A DNA stretch of 64,000 nt. Origin: Erythrobacter sp. F6033. Its GTDB lineage: Bacteria; Pseudomonadota; Alphaproteobacteria; Sphingomonadales; Sphingomonadaceae. The DNA is taken from the NCBI RefSeq assembly GCF_023016005.1, contig NZ_JALKAZ010000001.1:62001-126000 (forward strand), given 5' to 3'. Below, in pieces: positions 43,834 to 52,474 of this stretch; the first letter of the stretch is position 1, and each line of letters begins with the position of its first letter. A model generated the notes under the pieces. That model was not told the origin of the DNA. It saw only the letters and a program-made list of their open reading frames with translations, and did not search any database. A program made the translations under genes and the position numbers.

Positions 43834-45297
43834 TTAATCCTGTCTGACCATCTCGATTGATGCCGACGCCATTGGTTTGCCGAGGTCGAACAGTTTCCGA
43901 ACCCGTTCGTTTGGCTTCAAATTGCCCTCTGGGAAGTGTTTTTTGTGGAGGTCATGAAGACGAGTCATGTGCTCGTCCCCCAAGCTGGCGGCGAACTCGG
44001 GTACGATGGCGCTCTTACCCCAATGCGGTCGCACATCGTCAAAATAGCTAAGCACTTCCCTTTGCAGCCGCTCAAGCCATGCATAGTCACGGACATCTGC
44101 GAACAAATCGATGGCGGCTGTCGGACCTTTGTAATTACCAGCAAAAGGCAATGGAGACGTGTCGCTCAGCTCCCGAACCCCGATCAGGCTTTTCATATAG
44201 AACCGAAGAGACTGCCACTTCTCGATTTCAATCATGATGAATTTTACGATCTCTTCCGCGCGTTCCAATGGCACATGGAACGCCAGATTATAGGCTGTGT
44301 GTGTGGTCGAGAACAATCCCGTCAGAATGTCTGGGGAGCGCTGACTCTTGAGCAAAGGTTCGGGATCGTAAAGGTAGTCGAGGTCACGTTCATCTGTAAT
44401 GGTGCGGCGGTGGCTGCGAATATCTATCCGATCCGCCAGTCTTTGCAGCGGGCGACGCAAACGCGGAAAAGTTCGGTCAATCGCCCAATATCTCTCGATA
44501 ACAAACATCGCCAACCGTGCCCAAGAGAATAGCTTTGGCTTGGTCTTCTGCGCTTTCTTGCCCACACTTGCGGGCCGTAAGCTATGGAGCATGATCAACG
44601 GGTCTTTAGGGTTACTGTACGGGACCACAGCCCACGATGTGGCTACAGAACCTTTCTTCAGCTTTTCCTTCTTCGACAGCCGGGTGATCCATGCGTCCGA
44701 TTGATAGCTGACCAATCCGGTTGCCTCCAATGTCACGCTTACGATCGGTCCGATCGTTCCGAACGAAATTGCGGCATAAGGAAAGTCGGGATCTCCGCGT
44801 TTGAGCGTAACCGGCAATCCCCGCCCATTAAGAAATGTCAGCTCAGTTACGCTATCGGCCATGGTCGCTTTCTCACCATAGCCATGGGTGCCAGTAACAA
44901 GCGCACCGATAACGGTCTGCGCCATGAAGTTTCCGCTGTTGAACATCTTCAAATCGCGTCCGAGCAGGGTGCGTTTCAGTTCTTCGATCGTAGTCGAAGG
45001 TCCGCATGTCACAGTGCCTGACGAAAAGTCACAGTCGCAATCATCAAGGGTCGATTTGCCCATGAGTACGGCGTTCATGCCCGGGACAACCTGAACTCCG
45101 TTGTAGCTGTGCGATTGCCCAACGCAGGAATATTCGTTCTCGCGAATGAAATCAGCCAGCTTGTCATCTGATGTGAAGCGATGCGGGTAAACATCGCCAA
45201 AGAATACCTTCATCCAAGAATGGACTCGCTTGGTCGCCTTTTCGGACAAAATGTCTTTCTTGGAACGACCGGGCAGAACTTTATCGAGTAATCCCAT
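43834..45297 (-). CDS. FAD-linked oxidase, VAO/aldonolactone oxidase-like
   Basis: 487 residues from ATG 45297; a GTG directly before it is in frame and GGGGGA lies a few bases upstream. The FAD-binding PP-loop region contains CVGQSHSYNGVQVVPGMNAVLM (about 58-80) and later GNFMAQTVIGALVTGTHGYGEK, both hallmarks of the vanillyl-alcohol-oxidase fold as in sugar-1,4-lactone oxidases. The C-terminal part (DYAWLERLQREVLSYFDDVRPHWGK) resembles the ALO-type cap. No signal peptide is visible. Substrate unknown; aldonolactone or alditol are options. It stands alone between DUF885 and groEL. Confidence 0.82.
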   Translation of the reverse strand: MGLLDKVLPGRSKKDILSEKATKRVHSWMKVFFGDVYPHRFTSDDKLADFIRENEYSCVGQSHSYNGVQVVPGMNAVLMGKSTLDDCDCDFSSGTVTCGPSTTIEELKRTLLGRDLKMFNSGNFMAQTVIGALVTGTHGYGEKATMADSVTELTFLNGRGLPVTLKRGDPDFPYAAISFGTIGPIVSVTLEATGLVSYQSDAWITRLSKKEKLKKGSVATSWAVVPYSNPKDPLIMLHSLRPASVGKKAQKTKPKLFSWARLAMFVIERYWAIDRTFPRLRRPLQRLADRIDIRSHRRTITDERDLDYLYDPEPLLKSQRSPDILTGLFSTTHTAYNLAFHVPLERAEEIVKFIMIEIEKWQSLRFYMKSLIGVRELSDTSPLPFAGNYKGPTAAIDLFADVRDYAWLERLQREVLSYFDDVRPHWGKSAIVPEFAASLGDEHMTRLHDLHKKHFPEGNLKPNERVRKLFDLGKPMASASIEMVRQD

Positions 45298-45454
45298 CAC
45301 AATCCCCCAATTGCATAGATCGCAATATTCTCCCGGTTGGCAAATAAGGCAATCAATATCTGATTGTTATGGTGTAGATTCTTCATCTTATGACCAATGC
45401 CATGCCTCGATCGAAGGCTGGGTCGGACAGGTTTTACGGTCATTTGGCAGCAAA

Positions 45455-45492
45455 GAAAAACCCCGCCGAACCTTGGTTCGACGGGGTTTTCT
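45455..45492 (-). terminator. terminator of the groES-groEL operon
   Basis: On the minus strand CCCCGTCGAACC-AA-GGTTCGGCGGGG forms a 12-bp stem with one G-T wobble and is followed by TTTTTC. It lies 25-60 bases after the groEL stop. Confidence 0.9.
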
Positions 45493-45517
45493 GTAAGCGT
45501 AGAAGCTAGCGGTTGGC

Positions 45518-47212
<1,695 letters not shown>

Positions 47213-47224
47213 TCAGCGTTCGGC

Positions 47225-47512
47225 TCAGCCGATCACGCCCATGATGTCGCTTTCCTTCATGATCAGCAGGTCTTCACCGTCGATCTTGACTTCGGTGCCG
47301 GACCATTTGCCGAACAGGACGCGGTCGCCAGCGTTCACGTCGAGAGCGATGCGGTTGCCGCTATCGTCACGGGCGCCTTCACCAACGGAGACGATTTCGC
47401 CTTCGCTTGGCTTCTCTTGGGCTGAATCAGGAATGATGATGCCGCCAGCGGTTTTCTGGTCGGCTTCGATGCGGCGGACCACTACGCGGTCGTGCAACGG
47501 ACGAAATGCCAT
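47225..47512 (-). CDS. groS: co-chaperonin GroES
   Basis: 95 residues. [42 protein letters not shown] is the signature. The mobile loop ([17 protein letters not shown]) that contacts GroEL is present. It leads the groES-groEL operon; a CIRCE operator lies 35 bases upstream of the start. Confidence 0.99.
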   Translation of the reverse strand: MAFRPLHDRVVVRRIEADQKTAGGIIIPDSAQEKPSEGEIVSVGEGARDDSGNRIALDVNAGDRVLFGKWSGTEVKIDGEDLLIMKESDIMGVIG

Positions 47513-47546
47513 GATTGATGACCTTTCACTTGAGTTGATGAGTCGA

Positions 47547-47573
47547 TTGGCACTCTCCTCTTAAGAGTGCCAG
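47547..47573. promoter_or_regulatory. CIRCE operator for HrcA
   Basis: TTGGCACTC-N9-GAGTGCCAG matches the CIRCE consensus TTAGCACTC-N9-GAGTGCTAA, with the 9-base spacer exact and the substitutions symmetrical (A to G on the left, T to C on the right) apart from the last base. HrcA binding would repress the chaperonin operon in the absence of stress. Confidence 0.93.
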
Positions 47574-47648
47574 CGAGGCGCATGTGGTTGTGCGCCGTGC
47601 TCGAGTCAACACTCGGCCGATTAAATTTTTTCAGAAAATTCGATCTGA

Positions 47649-49040
47649 TCAGATGGGGTGGCGGGTTAAGCCCAGCTTCTCTCTTAACATCCAGCGCCAC
47701 GTAAGTAGAACGGCCGCTGAGGCTAAGCCAACAGCGAGACCGATCCAGACCCCAACACCCTGGAGCGGGGTGAAGAAACCGAGCCAGATGGAAAGCCCGA
47801 TGCCGGGCACCCAATAGCTGAAAATTGCAATCCACATCGGCACGCGGGTGTCTTGCAATCCGCGTAGCGCACCCGCAGCAACTGCTTGAACACCGTCTAC
47901 AACTTGGAATGCGGCGGCAAGAACAAGGTATTGCAAGGCAAACCCCACCAGCGCCGCGTTCTTGGCGGCGTAGGGATCCACATAGATGGAAAGCAACGTG
48001 TAGGGCGCGAGCACCATCGCGCTGGCTGTGATCGCCATAAATCCTGTACCGATCACCATCGCGACCCAACCTGCGCGCTGCGCACCCACTGGATCGCGGG
48101 CACCGTAAAAGTAACCCACGCGAATTGTTGCGGCCTGACCGACACCAAATGGTATCTGAAATGCGAGCGCGGCAAGCTGCAATGCGACGGTATGCCCCGC
48201 TAGCTCAGCAGCGCCAAAACGGCCCATCAAGAACGCTGCGGCTCCGAAGATACCTGCTTCTGCCGTAACCGTGAGAGCGATGGGAGCGCCGACCCGGATG
48301 ATCTGCCAGAACCTTTGCCAGTCGGGCCTCCAAAAGCGATAGAAGATGCGAAATTTGGCAAGTGCTGGATCGCCGAGGATGACAATCACATACACGGCGA
48401 GCGTGAAAATCGATGTGATTATCGTTGCCACAGCAGCGCCCGTCAGTCCCAATTCCGGTGCACCGAAGTTGCCGAAGATAAATGCGTAATTGGCACCCGC
48501 GTTCACAAAAATGCCTAGGCCTGTAATCGCCGTTGCAAAGATCGGGCGGCCCAATGCCGAGACATAATAACGCAGTACGGCTGCGAGCAGCATCGGCACC
48601 ATCGAATAGATAATGACAAGGTTATACTCGCGCGCCATTACAATGATGGCAGGCTGCTGTCCCGTCTCAATCATCAACGGTTCGAGCAGCAAGCAAATGC
48701 CCATGCCAATGACGCCCGCTATGACAGCCAGCCATAGTGCCATTCGTGTGGAGCGTCGCACTGGCCTGAATGATGGCGCGGATGATCCGAGCGCCTCGGC
48801 GATGAGCGGAGCGACAGCCCCGATCAAAGATGTCATCGCCCAAAGCACTAGGCCGAATAGGGAAATTGCCAAAGCCGATGCGGCGAGCTGTTCGTCGCCC
48901 AACCGCGCGATGAAGATTACGTCGACGGCGTAGGTGAGCATTTGGAGAAGGTTGGCGAGCGCAAGCGGCGTCGCGAGCATCAACGTTGCCCGCAATTCCT
49001 GGCCCCAACTGGGCGTTTCAAGACGCTCTGTTTCATTCAT
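47649..49040 (-). CDS. MATE family efflux transporter
   Basis: 463 residues with about twelve hydrophobic helices in two halves, typical of MatE/NorM proteins: ATPLALANLLQMLTYAVDVIFIARLGDEQLAASALAISLF opens the first half and GAPIALTVTAEAGIFGAAAFLMGRFGAAELAGHTVALQLAALAF the second. Members export drugs, dyes or metabolites with Na+ or H+. The substrate is not predictable. It lies alone between the CIRCE-controlled operon and rplL. Confidence 0.92.
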   Translation of the reverse strand: MNETERLETPSWGQELRATLMLATPLALANLLQMLTYAVDVIFIARLGDEQLAASALAISLFGLVLWAMTSLIGAVAPLIAEALGSSAPSFRPVRRSTRMALWLAVIAGVIGMGICLLLEPLMIETGQQPAIIVMAREYNLVIIYSMVPMLLAAVLRYYVSALGRPIFATAITGLGIFVNAGANYAFIFGNFGAPELGLTGAAVATIITSIFTLAVYVIVILGDPALAKFRIFYRFWRPDWQRFWQIIRVGAPIALTVTAEAGIFGAAAFLMGRFGAAELAGHTVALQLAALAFQIPFGVGQAATIRVGYFYGARDPVGAQRAGWVAMVIGTGFMAITASAMVLAPYTLLSIYVDPYAAKNAALVGFALQYLVLAAAFQVVDGVQAVAAGALRGLQDTRVPMWIAIFSYWVPGIGLSIWLGFFTPLQGVGVWIGLAVGLASAAVLLTWRWMLREKLGLTRHPI

Positions 49041-49190
49041 AAAGCCGCTCCGGATAGGCTCTACGGATCAATCGTCAAAGCCCGAAGCGGCGCGTGCCGC
49101 GCGTTCGGCTATTGGTGCGGCTCCCCAGCCACATAAGAGATCTCGGAGTTTCCCGAATGCAGCAGAGCCGAAATTGGCCGTGCGGATACG

Positions 49191-49222
49191 AAAAAGGGCG
49201 GCACCTTGCGGTACCGCCCTTC
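49191..49222 (-). terminator. terminator of the rplJ-rplL operon
   Basis: On the minus strand GGGCGGTACC-GCAA-GGTGCCGCCC (one G-T wobble) is followed by five T, 45 bases after the rplL stop. Confidence 0.9.
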
Positions 49223-49265
49223 CGTCCGCAGGCGCTTCAAGACACCCACGAAATCTCTTGCAAAA

Positions 49266-49640
49266 TTACTTGAGCTCGACGGTACCGCCGGCTGCTTCGA
49301 TCTTGCCTTTGATTTCTTCGGCTTCTGCTTTCGCAACGCCTTCTTTGATTGGCTTCGGTGCGCCTTCAACAAGACCCTTGGCTTCGGTGAGGCCCAGACC
49401 AGTGATGGCGCGGACTTCTTTGATGACCTGGATTTTCTTGCCGCCGTCGCCGGTGAGGACAACGTCGAATTCGTCTTTTTCTTCAGCAGCAGCTTCGCCG
49501 CCGCCAGCAGCTGGACCAGCAACTGCAACAGCAGCTGCGGCGCTTACGCCCCACTCTTCTTCGAGAGCAGTTGCGAGTTCTGCCGCTTCAAGCACGGTCA
49601 GCTTCGAAAGTTCTTCAACAAGCTTGGCAATATCAGCCAT
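49266..49640 (-). CDS. rplL: 50S ribosomal protein L7/L12
   Basis: 124 residues from ATG 49640; longer in-frame ORF sequence upstream belongs to an overlapping frame of rpl[36 protein letters not shown] is the N-terminal dimerisation domain, then an Ala/Gly-rich hinge, then the factor-binding C-terminal domain ([23 protein letters not shown]). Forms the flexible stalk with L10 that recruits translation GTPases. Next to rplJ; 82 bases apart. Confidence 0.99.
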   Translation of the reverse strand: MADIAKLVEELSKLTVLEAAELATALEEEWGVSAAAAVAVAGPAAGGGEAAAEEKDEFDVVLTGDGGKKIQVIKEVRAITGLGLTEAKGLVEGAPKPIKEGVAKAEAEEIKGKIEAAGGTVELK

Positions 49641-49722
49641 GATGTTCACTCCAATAAATGCGAGGCAGACTAAATGTTGGTCCAACCTCAAAGTATGTTT
49701 CGTCTCTTGCGAGAAACGTCTC

Positions 49723-50238
49723 TTAAGCAGCGTCCTTGGCGGCATATGCGCCAAATACTCGGGCCAACTTGTTCGCTGGTGCGTTGACGACCTGAGCAAC
49801 TTTCGTTGCTGGTGCGTTGACGAGACCAACGAGTTTGCCGCGGAGTTCGTCGAGGCTTGGCATCGAGGCAAGCGCCTTGACTCCAGCTTCGTCGAGCACC
49901 TGCGTGCCCATCGAACCACCAACGATTTCCAGCTTGTCGTTCGACTTTGCGAACTCAACAGCGGCTTTGGCAGCCGCGACAGGGTCTTCCGACCATGCCA
50001 GCGCGGTTGGACCGGAGAGATACTCTTCGAGGCCAACGTAATCAGTGTCTTTCAGGGCGAGCTTGGCGAGACGGTTCTTCGCAACCTTGTAGGAAGCACC
50101 AGCTTCACGCATTTTTCCGCGCAAGTCGGTGGACTGGTCCACCGTCAGGCCGAGATTGCGGGTCACAACAACCACGCCTACCTCGTTGAAAACAGCGTTG
50201 AGCTGAGCAACCGCGTCGGCTTTTTGCGAACGATCCAT
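49723..50238 (-). CDS. rplJ: 50S ribosomal protein L10
   Basis: 171 residues, stalk base that binds 23S rRNA and L7/L12 dimers. [47 protein letters not shown] is typical. Usually followed by rplL and preceded by rplK-rplA, then rpoB-rpoC downstream. Here rplK/rplA are absent from the window and rpoBC is divergent. The ~300-base upstream region could hold the L10 leader that feedback-regulates this operon; not demonstrable by eye. Confidence 0.98.
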   Translation of the reverse strand: MDRSQKADAVAQLNAVFNEVGVVVVTRNLGLTVDQSTDLRGKMREAGASYKVAKNRLAKLALKDTDYVGLEEYLSGPTALAWSEDPVAAAKAAVEFAKSNDKLEIVGGSMGTQVLDEAGVKALASMPSLDELRGKLVGLVNAPATKVAQVVNAPANKLARVFGAYAAKDAA

Positions 50239-50547
50239 GCCTTACTCCTTCACTAATGGCCGAACGGAAACGTTCCGTGCGACCGGCTCATGTTTCACTC
50301 TGCCGCTTACCGACAAAGCAAAGTCCGACGATGGGGAAGGAGGGTGTGCCAAGCGGCACGGTTGCAAGCGCTCAAAAAGCGCCGCGAAAATCTCTTTTCC
50401 CCGTCTAGGCTGGAAATTAAGGAGACCCGATTGTCTCCACCAACTGTCTTGGACGGATGACCGCTCGAAAGCAGTCGAGGCGCGCATTTATCGTGCGCGC
50501 CTCGAGAGTCAAGTGAATAGCGGTATCAGTGTCTTTGAGCTGTGGGT
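50239..50547 (-). other. 309-base region: rplJ leader and promoter
   Basis: Lies between the rplJ start and the stop of the small secreted protein. It must hold the rplJ promoter and possibly a ribosomal-protein leader. A perfect 12-bp stem sits at its far end (50475-50505). No protein-like ORF of note was found in it. Confidence 0.5.
50475..50505. terminator. perfect 12-bp hairpin after the small secreted protein gene
   Basis: TCGAGGCGCGCA-TTTATCG-TGCGCGCCTCGA. Neither side has a strong T-tract (CTGCTTTCG on the minus strand), so it is a weak terminator candidate for the secreted-protein transcript, or part of the rplJ leader. Confidence 0.5.
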
Positions 50548-50955
50548 CTATTTGAGAGTGACCGAAACCGTATCGCGGGCATCGCAGGTGAATGATCCGC
50601 TATTCTTTTTGTACTTTTTGAACGACCAACCACCGAGCTTGCCTTTGATCCGATATTCGACGCGCATTTTCGTGCGGCGTTTGTTGACCTTTTCGAGATT
50701 GCGGGTCTCGCGCCAGGTTCGGTTGTTGTTCAGCGTTTCGTTTTTGATCGGCTCCGAACGCCAACCGCCGTCTCTGCCCTTGGCAGGATCCCAGTAGTCA
50801 ATGTCGACAATGTTGATTTTGCCGCCAGTGTTATTGATCACTTCCAATTGGACATTCCTACATGTGTTGGCGGCCATCGCGGGTGCGGCAGCGCCGAGTG
50901 CTGTTGTCGCTGCGAGGGTAAGAGCCGCAGCCTTTGCGAAAGTACGAGTGTTCAT
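50548..50955 (-). CDS. small secreted basic protein of unknown function
   Basis: 135 residues. The first ~28 (ending in AAPAMAAN) are a Sec signal peptide. The mature ~107 residues are strongly basic in the middle (NLEKVNKRRTKMRVEYRIKGK) and contain two cysteines (in NTCRN and SFTCDAR) that could bond. The pattern of alternating hydrophobic strands suggests a beta-sandwich. No family was recognised. The gene has AGGAGAG before its ATG. Right upstream is a hairpin with a T-run that abuts the ribosome binding site. Confidence 0.72.
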   Translation of the reverse strand: MNTRTFAKAAALTLAATTALGAAAPAMAANTCRNVQLEVINNTGGKINIVDIDYWDPAKGRDGGWRSEPIKNETLNNNRTWRETRNLEKVNKRRTKMRVEYRIKGKLGGWSFKKYKKNSGSFTCDARDTVSVTLK

Positions 50956-50967
50956 AGTGTCTCTCCT

Positions 50968-51007
50968 AAAAAAGGTTGGCAGAAACCACCGTGTGTTCCT
51001 GCCAACC
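50968..51007 (-). terminator. hairpin with T-run directly in front of a ribosome binding site
   Basis: On the minus strand GGTTGGCAG, a 16-base loop, CTGCCAACC, then TTTTTTAGGAGAG. It should terminate the XRE/DUF2975 transcript. Its U-tract touches the ribosome binding site of the next gene, so it could also act as an attenuator. Confidence 0.75.
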
Positions 51008-51068
51008 CTTCTACGGAGCAGCTCGTTTTGGCTGTATGGGGCTGATACCCCATCTATGTTTTCGGCAC

Positions 51069-51266
51069 CTATTCGGCCTGAAAGCTGAGCAAATCACCAG
51101 GTTGGCAATCGAGTTCCCTGCAGATCGCTGCGAGGGTGGAAAATCGGATTGCTTTGGCTTTGCCAGTCTTCAGGATCGAAAGGTTGGCGAGGGTCAGGCC
51201 CACCCGCTCCGCCAGTTCGGTTAGGGTCATGCGGCGTTCGTGCAGCAGGTCATCCAATTTGACCAT
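51069..51266 (-). CDS. XRE-family helix-turn-helix regulator, YozG-like
   Basis: 65 residues from ATG 51266, which has AAGGAG before it; longer ORF starts at 51296 overlap the DUF2975 stop. The whole protein is a Cro/C1-type helix-turn-helix: VKLDDLLHERRMTLTELAERVGLTLANLSILKTGKAKAIRFSTLAAICRELDCQPGDLL. Such regulators are often paired with DUF2975 membrane proteins. The two inverted sites upstream of the operon are natural candidates for its binding. Confidence 0.9.
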   Translation of the reverse strand: MVKLDDLLHERRMTLTELAERVGLTLANLSILKTGKAKAIRFSTLAAICRELDCQPGDLLSFQAE

Positions 51267-51295
51267 GATTGTTGCTCCTTCATCATCAGCAGGCA

Positions 51296-51841
51296 TTACA
51301 CGGTCCCTTCAAGATCTTCGCGCATCGCCGCGCCATGTTTGAAAACGCGGGCGAGGATGAAAAGCACTACAACCATCGTGATCCCTACAAGATCGATACC
51401 GGCGCCTACTGTCACCTCTGTGTTTTCCATCGGTTCGGCCCATTTTGAGACGAGCAACGCGAGTCCGGCAATCGGGATCGAAAGTGCCTGAACGAGCAGC
51501 AAAAGCCATGCCATGAAAGTGAGGCGCTCAGCATTATCGGGCACGAATGGGTCACCCTCTCCGACCGTTTCAATGATCGCCCGCAATTTGCCAAAAAACA
51601 GAAAAATCATGGCGACTGCGACCAGGGCGAGTGCGAATAGTGCGAGTACAGGGATAGTTGGGAGCGGCCCGACCGCACCTGCAAACTCCGCCGCGATCTC
51701 CGCATTAATGGTGTCCGACATGAAGACTACGACCGCCGCGCCAATAGGCATGGCCAGAGCAGCGATCGCCATGACGCATTGCATCAGAATGGTCAGGATC
51801 TTTCCGGCCAGTAAGAGCAAATCATTGGGTTTGGTTTGCAT
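51296..51841 (-). CDS. DUF2975 four-helix membrane protein
   Basis: 181 residues with four hydrophobic helices at about 10-38, 62-86, 107-131 and 146-166, typical of DUF2975. The segment after helix 2 (IIETVGEGDPFVPDNAERL) is the conserved family loop. Function unknown, but the gene is often next to a small XRE regulator as here. It follows the 46-residue ORF by 23 bases with AAGGAG before its ATG. Confidence 0.88.
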   Translation of the reverse strand: MQTKPNDLLLLAGKILTILMQCVMAIAALAMPIGAAVVVFMSDTINAEIAAEFAGAVGPLPTIPVLALFALALVAVAMIFLFFGKLRAIIETVGEGDPFVPDNAERLTFMAWLLLLVQALSIPIAGLALLVSKWAEPMENTEVTVGAGIDLVGITMVVVLFILARVFKHGAAMREDLEGTV

Positions 51842-51864
51842 ATCTAGTCTCCTTTCCTGACCAA

Positions 51865-52005
51865 TTAGGCCAGCTCAATGCTAACCGGAAAAGCTGCCGA
51901 GGTGTGCGCCTGAGCAGGCGGAACGGTGACGATCGAGCTGATTGTACCGAGGGTAAGGAACAGCGCAGCGCAAATGGCGAGCGATTGGGTCAGAGCATTG
52001 GTCAT
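51865..52005 (-). CDS. 46-residue exported micropeptide leading the DUF2975 operon
   Basis: Too short for most ORF callers. From ATG 52005, with AAGGAG 6 bases upstream, it encodes 46 residues: a start MTNALTQ, a hydrophobic core (SLAICAALFLTLGTISSIVTV), PPAQA as a signal-peptidase site and a 13-residue tail HTSAAFPVSIELA. Cleavage at AQA would release that short peptide into the periplasm. The ribosome binding site and operon position argue that it is real. A non-cleaved single-pass membrane peptide is the alternative. Confidence 0.7.
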   Translation of the reverse strand: MTNALTQSLAICAALFLTLGTISSIVTVPPAQAHTSAAFPVSIELA

Positions 52006-52025
52006 ATCGAACTCCTTGATGTGTG

Positions 52026-52042
52026 ATATTGTTTTTCGATAA
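52026..52042. promoter_or_regulatory. operator-like palindrome, copy 1
   Basis: ATATTG-TTTTT-CGATAA, a 6-5-6 near-palindrome that shares its core with copy 2. It lies 21 bases before the micropeptide start and may overlap the promoter of that operon. Confidence 0.55.
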
Positions 52043-52081
52043 TCACGATCTATGAGCGATTCGGTTTATTGTCAATCAATA

Positions 52082-52098
52082 ATATTGAAAAACAATAT
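52082..52098. promoter_or_regulatory. operator-like palindrome, copy 2
   Basis: ATATTG-AAAAA-CAATAT, a perfect 6-bp dyad with a 5-base spacer. It is copy 1 in inverted orientation, centred 56 bases away. Both are likely sites for the XRE regulator. Confidence 0.6.
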
Positions 52099-52201
52099 GC
52101 ACCTTATCGTTTTTCAGTTTTCTGGCCGACTTTATGCATAACTCCTGAGGCCAGATTAACTGGTCGGGGTGAATTCGCCTGCTGTGCTTCGCCCTCCTGC
52201 G

Positions 52202-52230
52202 TTGACAAATCCAACATGGCTCTTAAATAG
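52202..52230 (+). promoter_or_regulatory. sigma-70 promoter for rpoBC
   Basis: TTGACA, 17 bases, then AAATAG (or TAAATA with 16), a good -35/-10 pair. It would start transcription about 235 bases before rpoB, giving a long leader. Confidence 0.6.
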
Positions 52231-52474
52231 CCCTCACACACCGCCTTCGAGACAGGCCGATTCATACGCGGGGATCGGTTCCAGAATAGAAGCGGCGTTT
52301 TGCTACATTCGCGACGATAAAATCAGCTGCACCCTGGCTGCCTTGAAAGGCTGCGCCGAGGCATGCGGCTCTTTTTGCGTCTGAGTGGCAATCATGTTTC
52401 GCGTGACGTGAGTTTCATTTTGCACGCGGGCACCTCTGTCTCGTGTGCGTCCAACAAAGAGGCATATCTCTTCC

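Larger units (their letters stand above)
52006..52474. other. 469-base intergenic region: divergent promoters of the DUF2975 operon and rpoBC
   Basis: Contains two operator-like palindromes on the left and a good sigma-70 promoter for rpoB in the middle. The leader of rpoB (52231-52474) shows no convincing ORF or conserved structure by eye. Confidence 0.6.

Noticed and set aside
47584..48203. Plus-strand ORFs opposite the MATE transporter
   Set aside because: Shadows of a clear twelve-helix transporter gene; they have no support of their own.
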